From the NCBI GenBank assembly GCA_020050955.1, contig JAGVJT010000223.1, forward strand, positions 1 through 5,739: 5,739 nucleotides of DNA. The letters run 5' to 3'. The number at the start of each line of letters is the position of its first letter. Position 1 is the first letter of the stretch. This document shows, piece after piece, positions 1 through 5,739 of the stretch. Under the pieces are notes generated by a model that did no database searches, was not told the DNA's origin, and saw only the letters and a list, made by a program, of their open reading frames with translations. Made by a program: the position numbers and the translations under genes. This stretch comes from Legionellales bacterium (GTDB lineage Bacteria; Pseudomonadota; Gammaproteobacteria; Legionellales; Legionellaceae).

Positions 1-195
1 GTGGATGGCTGGATTAAGAGCCCAGGTCATCGACATAATATTGTCGGTCGTTACAATTTAACCGGCATCGGCATTGTGCGTGATAGCGCCGGTAAATTGT
101 ATTACACCCAATTGTTTGCGCGCACAGAGAAAAAACCAACACAACACGCACATCAAACGACGCACCATGCACGACCACGCTTTTTTATTGGGTGA
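1..195 (+). CDS. CAP-domain (SCP/PR1, YkwD-like) protein, C-terminal fragment
   Basis: This is the 3' part of a gene that begins before the window; the GTG at position 1 is most likely an internal valine codon, not the start. The visible 64 residues match the end of a bacterial CAP/SCP domain: a Trp followed by SPGHRHNI (about residues 7-14), then TGIGIV (21-26) and a closing strand, LYYTQLFA (33-40). Bacterial CAP proteins are usually exported or surface-attached; their biochemical role is mostly unknown, though lipid or peptide binding has been proposed for the fold. The signal peptide and N-terminal half lie outside the window. After the domain comes a basic, His-rich tail of 24 residues with His at 49, 51, 55 and 56. 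It converges on the hydrolase gene with a 69-bp gap. The family call is fairly sure; the function is not. Confidence 0.8.
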   Translation: MDGWIKSPGHRHNIVGRYNLTGIGIVRDSAGKLYYTQLFARTEKKPTQHAHQTTHHARPRFFIG

Positions 196-264
196 TTTAG
201 CACGTCTTGACATCATTTGTAGAAAAATACGAGCGCCTGAGCACTACGAGGGTGTAACGACATA

Positions 265-1587
265 TCACCGCGGTGGTGCTAAAGTCGTTGATTTTAGTGC
301 TGTAAGCTCTTCTTGCGCAGGCGTTTGCGATGAGGTCTTGCAAAATGACTTTTCGATGTCTTTTGCATACAACGGCATGTAATAACACATGGTAATCATT
401 CGAGCGCGATGGGGTTCATCCATCCCGCAAACGGCTTCTTTTAAATTAACGAGCGCCTTATCTCGATGCACTTGACGATTTTCTTTGTCTGTTCTAAAAA
501 GAGATTGCATGACTACTTGGTTACGTAAAGGTCCCTGCGTTAATTCAGCAACAAGCAATTCACTCTCTGCATGATTTGCATAGTGCTCTACATGTGGCAA
601 ACCTTCTTTACGATAGACTGCGTGCACAAAATTCTGGTAGCGTTGTCCATCTTCGGAGTCACCGAGCCCATAGGACATGTGATTTGTATTTTCCAATTGC
701 AAAAAATAGACCAGCGCGATTTGTTCGCCTCGTGCTTGTGCTGCAATGCGATTCGCAGCGACTCTTAATGCTAACTTCATACTTTGTTGATGAGGTACGG
801 TATCGTCTGCAATGGATGATACAATTGCTAAAGGAACATTAAGTGGAAATCGATCAGCAAACGCCATGGCTTGATGCTCTTTTCCTATTTGATGTTGACC
901 ACCAAAAAGTGTTGAACGAAGTAAAGGGTAAAGCAATTTACCTGTCCAGCGAGGAAGATAATAATCGTTGTTGACAAGTGTTTTTACCACGCCACGGATA
1001 GAGCTAGGTGGTGCTTCTAAAACACATAAATCAACTTTAGGATATTGATGCTCAGCGATAGCACGAAATGTTGTGGCACCGCCTCTAGACGCACCATAAA
1101 GGATAATATGGTTTCGTTTAATGTGTTCAAGTGCGTAATCGTATTTTTGTTTGTGCGCGATGCTATCTGTGGCTTGGCCTAATGATGAGACTGCAAAATT
1201 AATATTCGCACCCAAAACACCGCCTTCTTCTCGTTTTGTTTGCAGTGTTTCATAGCCAAGAGGTGCGTCTGTCATATCAATGTTGATGCCTTTTTTATGT
1301 AATTCTTGATGTTGTGTGGAAGATAGCTGTTTTGGCGCGCTGGCTCGATCAACTTCTGCAATTTCAGGGTAAAGTGACAAGCACTCAGGTGCAATGGTAT
1401 CGATGCCTTTATGAGAATAGATAACATCGCCTGTTGTTGTTTGAATCCGTTTTCTTCCGACATAATCAACCGCTTCAGCTTGCGTGCCCCCCATGCCTTG
1501 ATAGTAGATAACAACCGTATCATTTAACGATGCATGCTTGCCATTGCTCCATTCATGAGAAATTGAGGCATGTTGTTTATTTTTCAT
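265..1587 (-). CDS. alpha/beta hydrolase with long C-terminal extension
   Basis: A probable serine hydrolase of 440 residues; the substrate is unknown. Seen in sequence, numbered from the chosen start: a candidate oxyanion-loop segment YYQGMGG (28-34), the nucleophile elbow GASRG with Ser167, the strand LCVLEAPPSS (187-196), a candidate acid in IADDTVP (Asp261 or Asp262), and a candidate catalytic His303 in NTNHMSYG. Together these give a Ser-Asp-His order typical of the fold. About 130 further residues (310-440) are charged and probably helical and are not part of a minimal hydrolase domain. No signal peptide or membrane segment is evident, so it is probably made as a cytosolic protein. The start at 1587 is preferred over the in-frame ATG at 1620 because a GGA lies 9 nt upstream and because a perfect TATAAT overlaps the 1620 ATG. 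The longer form would have 451 residues. It is divergent from fadH. It could be an esterase, lipase, thioesterase or peptidase. Confidence 0.8.
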   Translation of the reverse strand: MKNKQHASISHEWSNGKHASLNDTVVIYYQGMGGTQAEAVDYVGRKRIQTTTGDVIYSHKGIDTIAPECLSLYPEIAEVDRASAPKQLSSTQHQELHKKGINIDMTDAPLGYETLQTKREEGGVLGANINFAVSSLGQATDSIAHKQKYDYALEHIKRNHIILYGASRGGATTFRAIAEHQYPKVDLCVLEAPPSSIRGVVKTLVNNDYYLPRWTGKLLYPLLRSTLFGGQHQIGKEHQAMAFADRFPLNVPLAIVSSIADDTVPHQQSMKLALRVAANRIAAQARGEQIALVYFLQLENTNHMSYGLGDSEDGQRYQNFVHAVYRKEGLPHVEHYANHAESELLVAELTQGPLRNQVVMQSLFRTDKENRQVHRDKALVNLKEAVCGMDEPHRARMITMCYYMPLYAKDIEKSFCKTSSQTPAQEELTALKSTTLAPPR

Positions 1588-1618
1588 GGTTCTTGATCCG
1601 GTCAATGCGTGTATTGTC

Positions 1619-1647
1619 ATTATAGATTATTCTAAAATAGACATGAA
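1619..1647 (-). promoter_or_regulatory. candidate sigma70 promoter of the hydrolase gene
   Basis: Read on the - strand, a perfect TATAAT covers 1624-1619. A weak -35 match, TTCATG (3 of 6), sits at 1647-1642 with a 17-bp spacer. Transcription would begin near 1612, giving a leader of about 25 nt before the ATG at 1587. That is inside the longer reading frame, so the promoter argues against the ATG at 1620. The -10 is strong and the -35 poor, so an activator may be needed or the promoter may be weak. Confidence 0.45.
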
Positions 1648-1655
1648 ATTTTAGA
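1631..1655. promoter_or_regulatory. inverted repeat between divergent genes, candidate operator
   Basis: TCTAAAAT (1631-1638) is followed after 9 bp by its exact reverse complement ATTTTAGA (1648-1655). The element lies between the divergent hydrolase and fadH promoters. It covers the spacer and -35 of the hydrolase promoter and lies about 60 bp upstream of the predicted fadH start point. That placement suits a dimeric repressor or activator. It does not resemble the E. coli FadR or Pseudomonas PsrA sites as I remember them. It is A+T rich, so chance is a real alternative. Confidence 0.35.
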
Positions 1656-1680
1656 GATTGTGGCGTAGTCAATGTTCATG

Positions 1681-1695
1681 ATAACACGTTATACT
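1681..1695 (+). promoter_or_regulatory. candidate fadH promoter -10 with overlapping small palindrome
   Basis: TATACT at 1690-1695 is a 5 of 6 match to the -10 consensus and would start transcription near 1702, about 23 nt before the fadH ATG. No good -35 is found at 16-18 bp upstream, and there is no TG extension. A short palindrome, ATAAC-AC-GTTAT (1681-1692), overlaps the -10, so a regulator bound there could block polymerase. Both parts are weak evidence. Confidence 0.35.
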
Positions 1696-1697
1696 GA

Positions 1698-3752
<2,055 letters not shown>

Positions 3753-3826
3753 AGGATAAAATAACCTGATAATCTGACACATACCAAGAAAAACAGAATA
3801 AAATGAGTGCATTTCGATATAAAATT

Positions 3827-3835
3827 TGCTATCAT
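3827..3835 (+). promoter_or_regulatory. extended -10 promoter for deaD
   Basis: TG at 3827-3828, one base, then TATCAT at 3830-3835 (5 of 6 to TATAAT) form an extended -10 element. The -35 region at the right distance (GTGCAT, 3807-3812) is poor, as is usual for extended -10 promoters. The start point would be near 3842, giving a 5' leader of about 58 nt that contains the hairpin at 3858-3877. This makes deaD a separate transcription unit from fadH. Confidence 0.5.
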
Positions 3836-3857
3836 ATGCGACTGTTTTTACATTGCT

Positions 3858-3888
3858 TAATCTTTACCTTAAGATTACGGATTTTTTT
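3858..3888 (+). promoter_or_regulatory. deaD leader hairpin followed by T7, attenuator-like
   Basis: TAATCTT (3858-3864) pairs with AAGATTA (3871-3877) around a 6-nt loop. CGGA follows, then seven T residues (3882-3888). An alternative pairing of CTTAA (3856-3860) with TTAAG (3869-3873) is also possible. The A+U-rich stem is weak for an intrinsic terminator, but it sits only 12 nt before the AGG ribosome binding site (3890-3892). It could act as a temperature-sensitive leader structure, a weak attenuator, or a stop for read-through from fadH. Which of these applies, if any, is inference. Confidence 0.35.
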
Positions 3889-3899
3889 CAGGTACTTTT

Positions 3900-5618
3900 A
3901 TGACTCAAACGACACCCACGACGACAGCATCACTTTGTTTTTCTGATCTTAAACTTTCTGCGCCATTATTAAAAGCTATTCAAGACCAAGGATTTGAAAA
4001 ACCATCACCCATTCAAGAAAAAACCATTCCTTGGTTGCTAGAAGGGCGTGATTTGATTGGTCAAGCCCAAACAGGAACAGGAAAAACAGCGGCATTTTCT
4101 TTGCCAGCATTGATGATGTTAGATGAAAGTCACTCTGAGCCACAAGTTCTTGTATTAGCCCCTACGCGAGAATTAGCGATTCAAGTTGCAGCACACATCG
4201 AAGCATTGTGTGTTCACCAAAAAAATACACGCGTTATCGTATTATGCGGTGGGCAAGACTATCGACCACAGTTGAAAGCGCTACGTGATGGTGCTCAAAT
4301 CATTGTGGGAACACCTGGACGTATTTTGGACCATATCGAGCGAGGCACATTAAAGCTTAGTAAGTTACGCATGTTTGTCTTAGACGAAGCTGATGAAATG
4401 CTGCGCATGGGCTTTATTGATGATGTGGAAACGGTGTTAGCGTCGTTACCTGAGAAAAAGCAAATTGCACTATTTTCAGCAACCATGCCTTATCGCATTC
4501 GACAAATTGCAACGCAATATTTAAATGATCCTGTTTCCATTGAAATTCGTGCAGAAACCGCGACAGCTAAAAGTGTCGAACAACGTTTTATTTTTGTGTC
4601 GCCTTATCAAAAGTCAGATGCATTGATTCGTATTCTTGCAACAGAAACCTATCAAGGTGTGATCGTCTTTACTCGCACCAAAAGCAGTACCGAAGAAGTC
4701 GCGACAGCATTGCAACAGCAAGGTTACCGTGCTATGGCGATTCATGGTGACATCACGCAAGCATTGCGCGAGCGTGTTATTGCGCAATTTAAACAAGGCG
4801 CTATTGATATTCTTGTCGCAACGGATGTCGCAGCACGTGGTCTTGATGTTGAGCGTGTGACACACGTTATCAATTACGATATGGCACATGATAGCGAAAC
4901 ATACGTACACCGAATTGGACGTACGGGACGCGCTGGTCGTAGTGGTGTGGCGATTCTATTTGTAACACCTCGTGAATCAAGAGTGCTCTCAGCATTAGAG
5001 CGCCACACTCGCCAACGCATTGAAAAAGTGACTGTTCCAAGTGATTACATGATTCAAGAAGCACGACAAAAGCGTTTTATTGCCAGCATCCAAGAGCGCT
5101 TTGTTCATAAACATGTGGCTGATTATCGACAAATTATTGAGCAATTTTTGAAAGAAAATGATGCTTCAGCCCTCGATGTTGCCGCAGTTCTTGCGTTACT
5201 GTTACATCAAGACAAGCCTTGGAAACAAGAATTACCTGCGTTTAAAGCACCACGTCAAGTGACTGAGTCACGCCCTTCTGGTCGAAACGAGCGCTCATCT
5301 TCGAACACTAATCGTACGGCGTCACGAGAGCGAGCGAATCATCGAAATAGCGCGCATACAGCGAGTTTTGATAATCGTTCACAAGAGTTGTTCCGCATTG
5401 ATGTTGGCCGTGTTCATGGTGTAAAACCTGGTAACATTGTTGGTGCTATTGCGAATGAAGCAGGACTGCAGAGCCGTTTTATTACAGGTCTTAAAATTAA
5501 CGAAGATCATTCCACCGTCAAGCTGCCGAGTGGTTTATCTAAAGATGTATTCCTTGGCTTAAACAAAGCGTGGGTTTGTGGTCGTCAATTAAAGTTGACA
5601 TCTCTCGGTGTTGTGTAA
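3900..5618 (+). CDS. deaD: DEAD-box ATP-dependent RNA helicase, DeaD/CsdA type
   Basis: ATP-dependent RNA helicase that, in characterised relatives, unwinds structured RNA during ribosome assembly and mRNA turnover in the cold. All core motifs are present: Q-motif region GFEKPSPIQ (31-39), motif I AQTGTGKT (56-63), Ia APTRELA (87-93), Ib TPGR (138-141), II DEAD (162-165), III SAT (193-195), V ATDVAARGLD (307-316) and VI HRIGRTGRAG (337-346). Residues about 380-440 correspond to the helical dimerisation region of CsdA-type helicases. A low-complexity Arg/Ser/Asn linker (about 450-495) follows. A DbpA-type RNA-binding domain (about 496-570, starting LFRIDVGRVHGVKPG) ends the protein. The 572 residues are shorter than E. 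coli DeaD (629), mainly because no Arg/Gly-rich tail follows the RNA-binding domain. The ATG has AGG 7 nt upstream. DbpA is the main alternative, but the helical region and linker favour DeaD. Confidence 0.93.
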   Translation: MTQTTPTTTASLCFSDLKLSAPLLKAIQDQGFEKPSPIQEKTIPWLLEGRDLIGQAQTGTGKTAAFSLPALMMLDESHSEPQVLVLAPTRELAIQVAAHIEALCVHQKNTRVIVLCGGQDYRPQLKALRDGAQIIVGTPGRILDHIERGTLKLSKLRMFVLDEADEMLRMGFIDDVETVLASLPEKKQIALFSATMPYRIRQIATQYLNDPVSIEIRAETATAKSVEQRFIFVSPYQKSDALIRILATETYQGVIVFTRTKSSTEEVATALQQQGYRAMAIHGDITQALRERVIAQFKQGAIDILVATDVAARGLDVERVTHVINYDMAHDSETYVHRIGRTGRAGRSGVAILFVTPRESRVLSALERHTRQRIEKVTVPSDYMIQEARQKRFIASIQERFVHKHVADYRQIIEQFLKENDASALDVAAVLALLLHQDKPWKQELPAFKAPRQVTESRPSGRNERSSSNTNRTASRERANHRNSAHTASFDNRSQELFRIDVGRVHGVKPGNIVGAIANEAGLQSRFITGLKINEDHSTVKLPSGLSKDVFLGLNKAWVCGRQLKLTSLGVV

Positions 5619-5622
5619 GCAA

Positions 5623-5645
5623 ATCGAGTGTGACACGATATTTTT
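5623..5645 (+). terminator. weak terminator-like hairpin just after deaD
   Basis: An imperfect stem pairs ATCG (5623-5626) with CGAT (5636-5639). One A-A mismatch and two inner pairs follow, around a 3-nt loop; then come A and five T residues (5641-5645). It begins four bases after the stop codon. The stem is short, so it may be only an RNA 3'-end helper or chance. Confidence 0.3.
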
Positions 5646-5662
5646 CCATCCATGAATTTCAT

Positions 5663-5712
5663 CAACCAATGCTCATGTTGACATGTCCCCATTGGTTGGT
5701 GGTTGCTTTTTT
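5663..5712 (+). terminator. probable intrinsic terminator of deaD
   Basis: CAACCAATG (5663-5671) pairs perfectly with CATTGGTTG (5690-5698). The 18-nt loop itself holds CATG-TTGA-CATG, a possible inner stem. Six T residues follow at 5707-5712. The 8-nt gap between the 9-bp stem and the T run is long, but an alternative pairing of CAACCA with the second TGGTTG (5700-5705) brings a stem to within one base of the T run. It is the best termination signal in the window. Confidence 0.6.
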
Positions 5713-5719
5713 ATATCAT
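5692..5719 (+). promoter_or_regulatory. possible promoter for a gene beyond the window
   Basis: TTGGTT (5692-5697) and TATCAT (5714-5719) are separated by 16 bp. The -10 is a 5 of 6 match; the -35 matches only in its TTG. It overlaps the deaD terminator, and no gene start is visible before the window ends, so this is a weak call. Confidence 0.2.
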
Positions 5720-5739
5720 AATGTGGAAAAATAAAACAA

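Noticed and set aside
181..186. T6 run at the end of the CAP gene, considered as a terminator tail
   Set aside because: It lies inside the coding sequence and no stable inverted repeat precedes it.
240..280. Palindrome CACCGCGGTG (266-275) and AGCAC/GTGCT arms around the hydrolase stop, considered as a terminator between the convergent genes
   Set aside because: On the - strand the nearest T run follows only after an 11-nt gap and the arms are 5 bp or less with a large loop. No convincing terminator exists for either convergent gene in this gap.
3753..3826. Search for a fadH terminator directly after its stop codon
   Set aside because: Only a 3-bp AGG/CCT pairing was found and no T run. fadH transcripts may end at the leader hairpin of deaD or read through.
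3803..3943. Small open frame of about 46 codons overlapping the deaD promoter and start
   Set aside because: It has no ribosome binding site, its start codon lies upstream of the predicted transcription start, and it runs out of frame into deaD.

Overview
The window looks like ordinary chromosomal sequence from a gammaproteobacterium of moderate to low G+C. Both well-recognised proteins, a FadH-type 2,4-dienoyl-CoA reductase and a DeaD/CsdA-type RNA helicase, follow the Escherichia coli versions closely in length and motifs. A Legionella/Coxiella-like relative is possible, judging from base composition and an alpha/beta hydrolase with a long charged C-terminal extension. That placement is an impression, not a demonstration. 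No tRNA, rRNA, insertion sequence, CRISPR array or phage gene was found.

Layout: the 3' end of a CAP-domain (SCP/PR1, YkwD-like) gene enters from the left on the + strand and stops at 195. After a 69-bp convergent gap comes an alpha/beta hydrolase on the - strand (265..1587, or to 1620 if the upstream ATG is used). A divergent intergenic region follows. It holds a candidate promoter for each neighbour and a perfect 8-bp inverted repeat that could be an operator. fadH (1725..3752) and deaD (3900..5618) then follow on the + strand. The 147-bp gap between them contains a good extended -10 promoter for deaD and a leader hairpin followed by seven T residues just before the deaD ribosome binding site. 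Two terminator-like hairpins follow deaD.

How the genes relate: FadH is an accessory beta-oxidation enzyme that clears 2,4-dienoyl-CoA made from unsaturated fatty acids. The divergent hydrolase might release acyl chains or act on esters, but its substrate cannot be read from sequence, so a link to FadH is only a guess from position. DeaD is a separate cold-adaptation and ribosome-assembly helicase with its own promoter. I see no clear novel multi-gene system. The points most worth a second look are the hydrolase's regulatory region and C-terminus, the deaD leader, and a short in-frame duplication in fadH.
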